Below, one piece after another: positions 55,083 to 64,000 of a DNA stretch of 64,000 bases (within the stretch, counting starts at the first letter, position 1; every line of letters begins with the position of its first letter). The position numbers and the translations under genes were made by a program. The notes beneath the pieces were generated by a model. It was given only the letters and a program-made list of their open reading frames with translations, did no database searches and was not told the origin of the DNA. Source of the DNA: Oreohelix idahoensis (lineage: Eukaryota > Mollusca > Gastropoda > Stylommatophora > Oreohelicidae); NCBI GenBank assembly GCA_024509875.1, contig JAMPIV010003422.1, forward strand, positions 1 through 64,000, given 5' to 3'.

Positions 55083-56325
55083 GCCACCATAGTTTGTAGC
55101 CTTCGCTTTTACTGGGGTGTGAACCGCTGTCTAAAGGATGTTGATGTTGTGTCGTAATGACAACGGTCCAACACGGGCGATGCTATTTGGACTTGACAAT
55201 AATAACGCGAATGTTTCTTTCTTGGAACGTGAAGGAAGGACTTCAATAACAAGCAGGCACGTCAACGAGTGCCAATGTGTATATAGGGACGAACTCGTTA
55301 GGTTTACTGACATCATAATTTATTTAGGACGAAAATACGTTGACGACAACAGGTTACAGTACTCCAACATGGATTCCACAGTAAACGTACATGTAGCATA
55401 TATATAGGCATGGTACAGGCATAATAACTTCCTCACATAAGATCAGGGTTTGACCTTGCGTCAATGTCATGACCGTTAGGACTATTCAACCATAAAGATC
55501 TTGGAATAAATATATTGATTCTGTCCTACAATTCTGGTCGGGTACTTTAGTAGCTTGGTACCCTGACATGGCAGATCCATACATACTTGCATATAATATA
55601 AACAACGAAGGTTATGTCCTAGTGCTTGGCTAACCTCTCTTCGTCGCCGTGACTCGTACGACGGCAATCCATATATTATTACAATCCAATAAACCGTAAA
55701 GGATGAAGCCTTGAATCCTTTATAATATTAAAATACTTTCGGTGAAATTCCCCGTTGATCCATTATAGCACCCCTTTGCAGAAAGGTGCTAGCTAGATGC
55801 CAACGAAGGATGGTGACACGAAAGTTCAAGTAAACAATTCACTTCTTACCAAAACTGGTTCGGACTTACGTGTAGTGTAATCCGACAATGACTTCTACCA
55901 AGAAGTCATTGTACCAGAAGAATAACTAACCCAACACACTGGGTATATATAGGAATATAGGCAACAGACTCAATGTCTGGCTTGAGATGCTGGCTTTCAT
56001 TTTTTAACCTCTCACGTCATCTGCCTTGCTTGGACACAAGCGCGCACGAATTCCCCTACACCAAATTGTGCATATTCGTGCGTGACAGAAGACATTTATA
56101 AAAAACAAACATCAACATAAGTTGGTGTGTACTCACCCAACCGAAGTATAACCTGATGACTACCCGTGAGTGTTTAGAATACAATAAAGGAGGCATCAGC
56201 TTCCTTCACACCGTCCGCAAAAAATTTAATTCTATTAAATTTTTTTTTTTCTTTCATTTAATTACCGCGGAGAGGTGAAACAAGCTTACAAATATGTATT
56301 ATATACTAATAATACTAAGAATATA
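55083..56325. other. Unclassified spacer DNA
   Basis: Lies between the TA microsatellite and the Tc1 element. A 89-codon frame at 55138-55407 has no known motif. No repeat or domain is recognised. Confidence 0.45.
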
Positions 56326-56327
56326 TA

Positions 56328-56352
56328 CTGAAGCACAATAAAAACGCACCAC
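56328..56352 (+). repeat. Left terminal inverted repeat of Tc1 element
   Basis: CTGAAGCACAATAAAAACGC followed by ACCAC. It matches the right end with a single A/T mismatch. Confidence 0.92.
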
Positions 56353-56620
56353 TATTATATATACTGATGCTGAGAGGCTGGAAAAAAAAGTGGGAATGGA
56401 TTTTCCCCGTGTATGTCATGAGGTAGAGAGCGAATGGCTGCTGGAATGGAAAGTGCATGATTCAACTCACGGGTTTGTGTACAGTCTACATGAAAACAAT
56501 GAAAGTTACACGTGCAACACGATTCCCAACAGCTATGACCCTGAAAATGTGTACGCGTTGTGGCAGTATACTCGGTATAAAAAGGCCGTTGAGACACAAC
56601 ACCCAGTACATGTGCTTGAA

Positions 56621-57634
56621 ATGCCACGACTATCTGAAAACGACCGCCAACGAGCCATTGGTATGTTGGAGACCGGAATGAGCTCGCGGGCCATTGCCAG
56701 AAGGATGAATTGCCACCACAGCACTATTGTACGTCTCAATGAACGTTACGGAACCACTGGCAGTGCCCGGGATAGACTTCGGAGTGACCAACCACGAGTT
56801 ACTACCCCTGCGCAAGATCGCCATATTGTGCAGAGTCACCTAAGGAATCGTTCTCTCCCGGCAAGTCAGACAGCAAGAGCAATAGTGGGTAGACGTGGGC
56901 AAGTCTCTCGAATGACAGTCATACGACGACTCAGAGATACAGGCCTTACTGCAAGACGACCTTATGTTGGGCCAAACTTGACTCACAGACATCGTCAGCA
57001 GCGCCTGCAATGGGCAGAGCAACATGTCAGATGGACTAGACTGCAGTGGAATGCTGTCCTATTCACAGACGAGAGCAGATTCAACATATCCTTTGCTGAT
57101 GGACGTATGCGGATTAGGCGACGGTGTGGAGAGCGCTTTTCAGATTGCCGTGTTCGTCAGCACAATCGATTTGGAGGTGGCAGTATTCACATTTGGGGAG
57201 AATTCAGTTTTCACCATCGCTTGCCTCTTCACGTCTTCCGTGGAAATGTTAATGCTGTGACATATCGAGATGAGGTTCTGGATGCATTGGTTGCTCCTGC
57301 GTTCACAAATTATCCAGACTTGCAGCTTCTCCAGCAGGATAACGCACGTGCGCACACCGCATGCATTATGCAGCAATATCTACAGCAGCAGAACATTGTG
57401 ACGATTGATTGGCCTGCCTTATCACCAGACATGTCCCCTATAGAACATCTGTGGGACGAGCTTGGACGCAGAGTCTACAGGCAAGGTTCTCCAGCTAATC
57501 TGCAACAGCTCGAAGCTGCTCTTACACGTGAATGGGACTTGATTCCCCGGAATTTCCTTCAGAGACTTGTGCGTTCCATGCGGAGCCGCTGCCAAGCTTG
57601 TTTGCAAGCACACGGTGGACATACCAGATACTGA
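56621..57634 (+). CDS. Tc1-like transposase, intact
   Basis: The ATG at 56621 (MPRLSENDRQRAIGMLETGM) gives 338 residues, the usual Tc1 length. The open frame extends upstream to 56390, but those 77 codons show no transposase similarity. Residues about 5-60 form a helix-turn-helix (SSRAIARRMNCHHSTIVRLN) and a second DNA-binding helix set follows (VSRMTVIRRLRDTGL). The catalytic triad is D150 (LFTDESRF), D240 (LQQDNARAHT) and E275 (DMSPIEHLWDELGR), with 34 residues between D240 and E275, the DD34E signature. No stop or frameshift interrupts it. The enzyme would cut its own inverted repeats and insert at TA. Confidence 0.95.
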   Translation: MPRLSENDRQRAIGMLETGMSSRAIARRMNCHHSTIVRLNERYGTTGSARDRLRSDQPRVTTPAQDRHIVQSHLRNRSLPASQTARAIVGRRGQVSRMTVIRRLRDTGLTARRPYVGPNLTHRHRQQRLQWAEQHVRWTRLQWNAVLFTDESRFNISFADGRMRIRRRCGERFSDCRVRQHNRFGGGSIHIWGEFSFHHRLPLHVFRGNVNAVTYRDEVLDALVAPAFTNYPDLQLLQQDNARAHTACIMQQYLQQQNIVTIDWPALSPDMSPIEHLWDELGRRVYRQGSPANLQQLEAALTREWDLIPRNFLQRLVRSMRSRCQACLQAHGGHTRY

Positions 57635-57835
57635 GGATAGTGTGAATGAATTTTTTTATTGGTTGCATTTTTTGGTTTTCTCCCTTGCCTGCACAGAATG
57701 CAATGAATTTCATAACAATCAAATGTACAAATTAATGACCAGCATGGATTCATAGGAAAATGAATAAAGATTCCAAATATGTAAACTTGTAAACACTTAT
57801 ATTTACATTTCACACTCTGTTCCTGGATTATACAG

Positions 57836-57860
57836 GTGGTGCGTTTTTAATGTGCTTCAG
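57836..57860 (-). repeat. Right terminal inverted repeat of Tc1 element
   Basis: GTGGTGCGTTTTTAATGTGC followed by TTCAG, the mirror of the left end. Confidence 0.92.
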
Positions 57861-57862
57861 TA

Positions 57863-58420
57863 TATATGGCAGCAAGACATGGACAACCTATGCTTAGCAA
57901 GAATGAAGGTTCTATACATTCCATCTTCGGTGTATACCCCACATCAGCGGTTTTTCATGGAATGATGAAGTAACAAATGTCGAGATATTTTCACGTTTTG
58001 GCCTTCGAAGCATGCAAACACTGCTTAGACAGCGCAGACTGCGCTGGCTTGGCCATGTCCGCTGCATGGAAGATGGTTGCGCCCCGAAAGATATTTTAAC
58101 GGACAACTGGCATGTGGCAAAAGAACAGTTGGGCGACCGCATATGAGGTTCAAAGATGTGTACAAGAGACTTGGGGGCACTAGACATAAATCCAGCAACC
58201 TGGGAGGGTGAAGCTGCCGATCGTACCATGTGGCGATGCTCTCTACGGCGCTCTCTCAGATTGGACGAAAAGAACTCTCAAAGCAATCAGAAAAGAAGAG
58301 AAAACGTCGAAACGAACACGAGGGAAAAAGCAGCAGGGCTGTCACCTCAGGGGTGCATTCCCATGGTCAGTTATGACTGGAGGGGCTGTTACTATTATTA
58401 CCAGTATATTATTATAGTAA
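57863..58420 (+). pseudogene. LINE-C 3' fragment
   Basis: In changing frames the segment reads YGSKTWTTY, WNDEVTNVEIFSRFGLRSMQ, LLRQRRLRWLGHVRCMEDGCAPKDIL, then RDLGALDINPATWEGEAADR. This is the standard C-terminal block of endonuclease-type LINEs, downstream of the RT. It begins immediately right of the Tc1 element. Stops and frameshifts make it inactive. It differs from LINE-A and LINE-B and resembles the fragment at 53290-53412. Confidence 0.75.
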
Positions 58421-58769
58421 AAGAAAACTTTGACACAGCTCAAACGTTATTTACATGTGTTGTTTAATGTGGCAAATTTGACAATACCCGTTGATTATTT
58501 TGTTTATAAACAATACTGGTTTCCTATTTAGTTCAATGATAAACTGACATTGTACATGAATTTTAATATGTTCATTTTCTGCTCTACTTCTACGTTTATT
58601 CTACATTTAGTTTGCTTTTATTTGCAGTTGTGGTCTGTAGTATTTGATAAATAAGAGAAGATTTGTGGGATGGGGCGCTCTGTATCGGGGGCCATAAACG
58701 TGTTACTGCTTTCAGATCTTTTGATTGATCACAGAAGGTAAAACTGAAGATCATAAAACACTTGGAATA
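58421..58769. other. Unclassified AT-rich spacer
   Basis: No recognisable motif lies between the LINE-C fragment and the duplicated segment. Confidence 0.45.
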
Positions 58770-59245
58770 TATCATGTGACAGACGGTATATGAATGACGA
58801 CCTCATCAAAAAATAAAAACCATGAGAGTTAGAATTCCCCATTCACTTATCTTTTTCTCAACCTTACAGTCTTATGGTGCCAGCAATTACTATTCGTATC
58901 ACGTTTCCTTCATCTGTCTTGTATATATCTCAAGTTCCCTTCCCCGTGCTTTTTTTGGGGGGTCTGCATCTATTTTTGTGTTGTCTGCCTCTTTTTTGTG
59001 TGTCTGTCTCTATTTTTTTGTGAGTATCTGCCTCTATTTTTTTTAGGAACCCCTCTATTTCCTTTACGCAAGATAATTTCATAAAACGGATAAAACATGT
59101 GAGAGACGATATATGAATGACGACCTCGTCAAAAATATAAACCATAATGGTGAGACTTCCACATTCACGTATCTTCTTCTCTGTCTTACAGCCTTATGAC
59201 CCAGCTGTGTATCAAGTTTTCTTTATCTTTCTTGTATATATAAAT
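58770..59245 (+). repeat. Internal direct duplication with arm-like CTGCCTCTATTTTT motifs
   Basis: ATATGAATGACGACCTC..TCAAAAA..TAAA.CCAT (58788-58823) through CAGTCTTATG and TTCTTGTATATAT-type sequence recurs at 59108-59245 with similar order. Between the two copies (58955-59050) lies a run of TCTGCATCTATTTTTGTG / CTGCCTCTATTTTTTT units. These are the same ~18-bp motif found in the inner part of both inverted-repeat arms. Confidence 0.7.
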
Positions 59246-59248
59246 ATA

Positions 59249-60238
59249 TAATAATAATAATAATAATAAATTCTTTAAGCACCAAACACGGCGCATAAGG
59301 CAGAAACCAGTGCTCTCCAGGTTGTTCGTTGTGACGCCACTCCTCTTAGCTCTTGCACATTATTTAGGCCCAACGTTCTTCCTTCTCTTATTATTGTTCT
59401 TCTGAGTGTTTCTTTTGGTCTTCCTTTTTTCCTCTTACCCTCAGGAACCCAAGTGAGCGCCTGTAGTGGTATTCTGTTGTTTTGCATTTGTAGGACATGA
59501 CCGATATATGACCATCGTCTTTTCCTTATATAGTCGGAGACATATTTCTGCCTAGAGTCTTCTCTTATTTGTCGATTAGTCTTGAATTCTTTCCAACTGA
59601 TGTTCATGAGTTTTCTAAGACATTTGTTTTCGAATGTATTCAGCTTGTTCTCCAATGATTTTGTTATTTTCCAACTCTCACAGCCGTATGTTAACACTGA
59701 GATAACATTTGAATTAAACAGACGAAGCTTGGTATGTATATTCAATGATCGTAATTTCCAAATGTTAGATAATCTATTGAAGGCGCTAGCTGCCAAAGCA
59801 ATTCTAGTATGGATTTCTCTTGTTGTGTCACCATCCTGAGTCATTTTACTGCCTAAATAATTGAAACTTTCAACTTTCTGTAGTTTTTCCCCGTTCAAGA
59901 TGATATCAAAGATCTCGTTAGAAAAGTTCATAGCTTTAGTTTTAGAGGCATTTATTTGGAGACCTATTTTAACCGAGAGATGACACAAATTATTTATTGC
60001 TTCTTGGGATTGTCTTGGTGTTGAACTTAAGAATGCTACATCATCTGCGAAATCCAGGTCCCCCAGGAATTTTCCATTTGTCCATTTTATACCCAATTGT
60101 TCATTGTGGGTATAGTTTCTCATAACCCAATCAATAGCTATTCCAAAAAGTAGTGGTGACATAATACAGCCTTGTTTCACCCCTGTTTCTACTGTAAACC
60201 ATTCTGTATTCCCTTTATTTGTTCTAACACAACATCTT
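59249..60238 (-). mobile_element. LINE-D, 5'-truncated, with (TTA)n tail
   Basis: A minus-strand LINE whose coding part (59275-60238) is followed on its 3' side by (TTA)n, seen as (ATA)n at 59249-59270 on the plus strand. It is cut off at its 5' side at about 60238, where an AT microsatellite begins. Only the second half of the RT gene remains. Confidence 0.8.
59275..60238 (-). pseudogene. LINE-D reverse transcriptase, C-terminal half
   Basis: The uninterrupted minus-strand frame has [20 protein letters not shown], then [15 protein letters not shown] (catalytic FADD), [60 protein letters not shown] and [13 protein letters not shown]. There are no stops from about 60238 to the end at 59275. 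The endonuclease and the palm strand with the first catalytic Asp are missing, so the copy is inactive, but the coding quality suggests a recent insertion. Confidence 0.85.
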
Positions 60239-60386
60239 GCATATAAATATATATAAATATATATAAATATATATAAATATATAAATATATAAATATATAT
60301 AAATATATAAATATATATAAATATATATAAATATATATAAATATATATAAATATAAATAAATAAATAAATAAATAAATATATATAT
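60239..60386. repeat. (ATATAAAT)n microsatellite
   Basis: Repeats of TATATAAATA with shorter ATAAAT units end exactly at the inner edge of the right arm (60387). Confidence 0.92.
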
Positions 60387-61565
60387 ATGTTTTTGCGTCT
60401 GTCTCTACTTTTTATGTCTGCCTCGGTTTCTTTGTGTCTGCCTATTTGTCTGTCTGCCTCAATTTGTTTAATATCTGCCTCTATTTTTGTATCTGCCTCT
60501 ATTTTTTTTATCTACCTCTATTTTTTTTAATCTACCTCTTTCTTTTATATCTGCCCCTATTGTTTGGGTCTGGCTTTATTTTTAGTCTTCCTCTAAATTT
60601 TTTGGGTTAGTTTCTACTTTTGTGTCGGACTCTATTTTTGGATCTGCGTCTATTTACTTTATTTCATAAACTGAATGTCTTGTAATGCTGTTAACTTGTT
60701 TCCAGGCTATGTGGACTCAAGTCACTCCCTTTAAAGCTGTAGAGTATTGATAGAACTGATATTATTTAATCAACATTACACAAAACTTTACCAGGATAAC
60801 GGATAGGGACACGGCGTTAGGATATGACGCGACGCACTAAAGACGACTTATCAATGGAAACGTCCGGTGACATGTGATTCAACCACTGCGGATGTTAATG
60901 TCTTCGTTGTTCTCTGTGTTTTTAGAGCCACACACTGAGATTAAATGTGTGGGTTGAGAGACTGTTATATTTGGGTTGGACTCGATGTCTTTTAATTCCC
61001 CATCAAGTCCCTAAGCAATGAAAGCTCCTCTTGTCCCCTCATGTTATGTTTGGTGGAGAAGATTGGTGAGGGCTTTTGGTCATTTTGGTACTCACTAAGG
61101 GGACTCGTCAAACACTTAGTCTCAACTTTAGTTTAGGCAGCACAATGTGCCGGTCAAAAATATGCTTAAAGCTCGCTAGAGATGTGACACGTTAAGAGAA
61201 ACTCGTGTTATACATATTTGCTGACGCGTATTGAGCTTAGCGTGCATTTATTTATCCCATTTAAAGTATAAATGCATATTTCTATAATAATGACAAACGG
61301 CAGAAAAATTCTCTTAGGAATTTAAAATAAATTGCAATTAAGTTATTTGCTACAAAAGTGTTTGCAAAAAGTTGTATAAAATAACTATTTGTTGTTTTAA
61401 AAGTTATAATTAGCTTTCTTGCTTATATTACTCCCCGTGTAATAAACATTACCTCCCTTAGATAAAACGCATGGTTGTATCTTAATGTTTCAGTATGAGG
61501 GAAATAGCAATGCGATGGTAGTGGACAATTCATAAGAGTTCCCAACGTCAATGTCTGGTTGTATA

Positions 61566-62802
61566 ACATACAGGAAAGAATAAAAAGTAAAGTAGACAGC
61601 GAAATCCAAGAAGAACAGTTTGGTTTTAGACGGAACAGTGGAACAAGAGAGGCAATATTTTGCCTAAGAAGATTAGCAGAAAAATATACAGAGGTCCAAA
61701 AAAGTATGTATATGTGCTTCATTGACTATAAGAAGGCTTTTGACAGAATCCATCATGAGAAAATAATTGAATGCCTCAAAGACATAGGTATTGATGGAAA
61801 AGATATAAGAATACTCAGTAACCTTTATTGGGAGCAAACTGCCACAGTAAGATCGGGAAGGAATTATTCACCATACATAGACATAAAAAGAGGTGTCAGA
61901 CAAGGTTGTGTGCTGTCCCCCCTGCCTATTTAATTTATACACCGAAAAAAATTTTCAAACAGATACAGGAAATACCAGGACTGAACATCAGTGGAAGATC
62001 AATAAACAACCTTAGATATGCAGATGATACCGTGTTGTTAGCTGAAAGCGAACAGGAGTTACAAGAACTAGTGAAGCAAGTGAACAGTATAAGTCATGAA
62101 TATGGACTCGACATTAATATTGAGAAAACTAAAACTATGATAATTAGCAAAACAGACGATAAACCCACATTAAAGATAAGCGTAAATGGGAAAATCCTGG
62201 AACAAGTCAAGAGCTACGTATATCTTGGTCATATAATAACAGAAGATGGCAGATGTGAAACAGAAATCAAGAAGAGAATAGGAATGGCCAAAGCTACATT
62301 CAACAACATGAAACATATACTGACATCCAAACAGTTATCTCATAAATTAAAACTGAGAATCATAAAGTGTTATATATATTCTGCATTTCTGTATGGTGCA
62401 GAAACATGGACGATGAATAAGCATTTGGAAGAAAGAATTGAGGCTCTTGAAATGTGGATATATAGAAGAATGGGGCGTATCTCATGGAAAGAGATGAAAA
62501 CAAATAAGGAGGTCCTAGAAAATCTAGGTATGAAAAGAGAACTAATGAGAGAGGTCAAAGTTCGGCAGCTAAAATACTTTGGCCACATAAAAAGGCATAA
62601 CACCTTGCAGAAGACCATAACAGAAGGGAGAGTTGAAGGTAAACGTGCAAGGGGAAGACAGCGCTATAAGTGGGAAGATAACATCAAGAGATGGACGGGA
62701 AAGAGTCTATCAGAGTGTACCACCAAGACAAGAGACAGAAGACGTTGGAGATCCATTACAGCCAACCTCCGTTGTGGAGATGGCAACTGATGATGATGAT
62801 AA
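61566..62802 (+). mobile_element. LINE-E, 5'-truncated insertion in the right arm
   Basis: The insertion interrupts the right arm between GGTTGTATA and CCAATACAGAAAG, which are adjacent (with one extra G) in the left arm. It ends in a (TGA)n / GATGATGATGATAA tail at 62788-62802. The unoccupied left arm defines the limits to within a few bases. A target duplication is not evident beyond one to three bases. Confidence 0.85.
61571..62790 (+). pseudogene. LINE-E reverse transcriptase, one frameshift
   Basis: The first frame (to 61933) reads EEQFGFRRNSGTREAIFCLR, MYMCFIDYKKAFDRIHHEK (first catalytic Asp) and KRGVRQGCVLSPL. The frame then shifts within a C run near 61917-61924 and continues from the 61828 frame. 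There it has NNLRYADDTVLLAESEQEL (catalytic YADD), LEQVKSYVYLGHIITEDGR, SAFLYGAETWTMNKHLEERI, RQLKYFGHIKRHNTLQ and RARGRQRYKWEDNI, ending CGDGN and a stop. A single homopolymer indel is the only break, and it could be a sequencing error. The endonuclease is absent because of 5' truncation. Confidence 0.88.
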
Positions 62803-63078
62803 CCAATACAGAAAGTTAGTGAAAAGTCAGTGACTTTACATGCTTTTTATGTAAGTGAGTTGTGACTTTTGACCCCCCCCCTCCTCCCTCTTTCCTCCCT
62901 TTCTTTTTCTCCAATGCGTAGGGAATCGAAACTTGCCGAGTTTGTATTTGTAACCGGCCAAACACTTCAAGGGAGGTAACTAACAGTGATTTTTGTGAGT
63001 ATCATAAGAAAAAAGTCTATATGAGATGCAAAAAAGTGTTAATAATTCTCAACGGGATTAAACTTAATATTGAACTAA

Positions 63079-63171
63079 TATATGTGCTCAGCTAACTTGT
63101 CTAATCGCATTAAGATAACTCTGGATATATGTGCTCAGCTAACTTGTGTAATCCCATTAAGATAACTCTGG
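63079..63171. repeat. ~47-bp tandem duplication at the arm's outer edge
   Basis: TATATGTGCTCAGCTAACTT..TAATCGCATTAAGATAACTC at 63079-63124 is repeated at 63126-63171 with a few changes. It lies directly outside the right arm and consists of LINE-F coding sequence. Confidence 0.8.
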
Positions 63172-63512
63172 CAACAACCTTATCAATAATACTAAGAAGA
63201 GAGTTGCTTCTGTAGTTATTGCAATCACTTCTGTCTTCTTTATTTTTATATATTGTTACAATCTAGGCATCTCACATGTCCTGATGGATAGATTTCTCTT
63301 CCCAGCACTGACACAGCGCCATAAGCAGGGGATGTAATATTATGATTTTACAGCATTTGATTATATCGAGAGGAATCCCGTCACAGTCTGGTGCTTTGCC
63401 AGAAGCCAAGCTATCAATGGTCTTGCTGAGTTCTTCCCGTGTTGGTCCAGCATTCAGCTTCTTCAAAGTTGGCAGACATTTGACAGCGTCAAGGGCTACA
63501 AACGTGACTGTT

Positions 63513-63605
63513 TTTTTTTTTTCAATAAAATTTTGCCTCGTTTAGGCAGGGCGCGTCCCGTTCAACCTAGTCGGTTATATTAGGGCGCATGTCCAAATAC
63601 AAAAG
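63513..63605 (-). repeat. R3 SINE-like retroposon, copy 3
   Basis: On the minus strand the unit begins near GGACATGCGCCCTAATATAACCGAC, continues GGTTGAACGGGACGCGCC and GAGGCAAAATTTTATTG, and ends in a run of about 13 A (63514-63526 as T). It interrupts LINE-F between the blocks SELYAREN and VTFVALDAVKC. This gives R3 a defined length of about 90 bp and a poly-A tail typical of a retroposed small RNA. Confidence 0.6.
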
Positions 63606-64000
63606 ACCTTTAGGTTTGGTATTTTCTCTAGCGTACAGCTCAGAGTGATGCACCACCCACCTCTCCACCTGTTCTTATCTGTTAGCTTCTCCCAGCTGAT
63701 GGTTTTTACCGGTGCCATCTCACTTTTTTGGGGGGACCAAGGACCTTCTTTACACCGTCGTACATTTGTCTAGTGTTGACTGTTTGCGCTGTGGTCTGGA
63801 TGACGTCACTGAGCTGGAGCCAATAATCATTTACACAACGTCGAGCAGTTTGTTGAACTTTGTTTCTCGTAGCCTTCAGGATCTGTAGGGTTCTAGCACT
63901 CGGTGAACGTTTGTATTCAGTCGCCGCACTGCGCTTAGCTTCAGTGACAGGTGTCAGCACATCTTACGATGCATCAAACCGGACTTCGCTGTTGTCTTGC

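Larger units (their letters stand above)
56328..57860 (+). mobile_element. Complete Tc1-type transposon (DD34E)
   Basis: The 1533-bp element lies between TA dinucleotides (56326-56327 and 57861-57862). The terminal inverted repeats (CTGAAGCACAATAAAAACGC and the mirror of CTGAAGCACATTAAAAACGC) extend about 25 bases with one mismatch. Its single transposase frame is intact. DNA directly to the right resumes as a LINE open frame (YGSKTW), so the element probably landed at a TA in that LINE, although LINE sequence on the left side is not recognisable. Confidence 0.9.
60387..63076 (-). repeat. Large inverted repeat, right arm
   Basis: Starts ATGTTTTTGCGTCTGTC (60387) and ends ACTTAATATTGAAC (63076). 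It is the reverse complement of 53462-54931 except for a LINE inserted at about 61566-62802. The left arm shows the empty site GTTGTATAGCCAATACAG (as its complement, near 53725-53742). Without the LINE the arm is about 1.45 kb. Confidence 0.9.
63079..63965 (-). pseudogene. LINE-F fragment: linker and N-terminal part of reverse transcriptase
   Basis: The minus strand reads RSPSARTLQILKATRNKVQQTARRCVNDYWLQLSD (63820-63920), EQVERWVVHHSELYAREN (about 63635-63690) and, after an R3 insertion, LNAGPTREELSKTIDSLASGKAPDCDGIPLDIIKCCK. It continues YKNK..DRSDCNNYRSNSLLSIIDKVVARVIL and HKLAEHIY at 63079. This is the stretch between endonuclease and RT and the first RT blocks of a LINE. It stops at the right arm's edge. 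A possible C-terminal piece on the same strand lies beyond the left arm (53290-53412). Confidence 0.75.

Noticed and set aside
56390..56620. 77-codon N-terminal extension of the Tc1 transposase
   Set aside because: No similarity to Tc1 transposases, which start near MPRLSENDRQ; the internal ATG at 56621 gives the normal length.

Overview
The window reads as a repeat-dense stretch of an animal nuclear genome, most likely a marine invertebrate and plausibly a mollusc. This is inferred from the mix of LINEs with APE-type endonuclease or RNase H domains, Tc1/mariner and CACTA-like DNA transposons, Ty3/gypsy elements with integrase ahead of reverse transcriptase, tRNA-derived SINEs and many microsatellites. 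I found no convincing multi-exon host gene, rRNA, functional tRNA, CRISPR array or bacterial-style operon. Nearly every long reading frame is a transposon gene or relic. Many relics carry single-base indels, which could be age or long-read assembly noise.

Layout. 1-6.5 kb: an ATC-rich microsatellite, a copy of a non-coding dispersed repeat (called R2 here) and unclassified DNA. 6.5-10.4 kb: a degenerate satellite interrupted by a LINE RNase H fragment, an inverted fragment of the same type, and LINE pieces of two further families (A and B). 12.1-14.3 kb: repeat R1 split by a LINE-B copy with a 9-bp target duplication. 16.6-18.1 kb: a broken LINE-A. 19.2-20.2 kb: a ~56-bp tandem array between oppositely oriented R2 pieces. 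23-26.5 kb: a CTTT microsatellite, a second long R2 copy and a second R1 copy. 27.55-29.2 kb: a complete Tc1/mariner-type element with an intact 425-aa transposase and unusually long D-E spacing. 30.4-31.8 kb: two minisatellites (39 bp and 43 bp).

31.9-52.5 kb is the centrepiece, a three-level nested transposon. A ~2.36-kb DNA transposon has CACTAG-starting inverted repeats, a TAA target duplication and one transposase-like gene. That gene is split by a ~9-kb LTR retrotransposon (815/817-bp LTRs, ATAAT duplication), which is itself split by a 9.2-kb LTR retrotransposon in the opposite direction (~2.4-2.5-kb LTRs, CATAA duplication). Both LTR elements place integrase before reverse transcriptase (Gmr1-like order). 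The middle element keeps an uninterrupted 1609-aa Gag-PR-IN-RT-RH frame. The inner one lacks protease and the integrase core.

52.9-64 kb: a tRNA-derived SINE with a 12-bp target duplication, then a large inverted repeat (arms 53.46-54.93 and 60.39-63.08 kb). Its right arm carries a LINE that is absent from the left arm. Between the arms lie TA-rich microsatellites, an intact Tc1 element and LINE fragments. A further LINE (F) lies outside the right arm, and a possible piece of it lies outside the left arm.

The genes do not form a pathway. They are selfish elements whose order of arrival can be read from nesting and target duplications.
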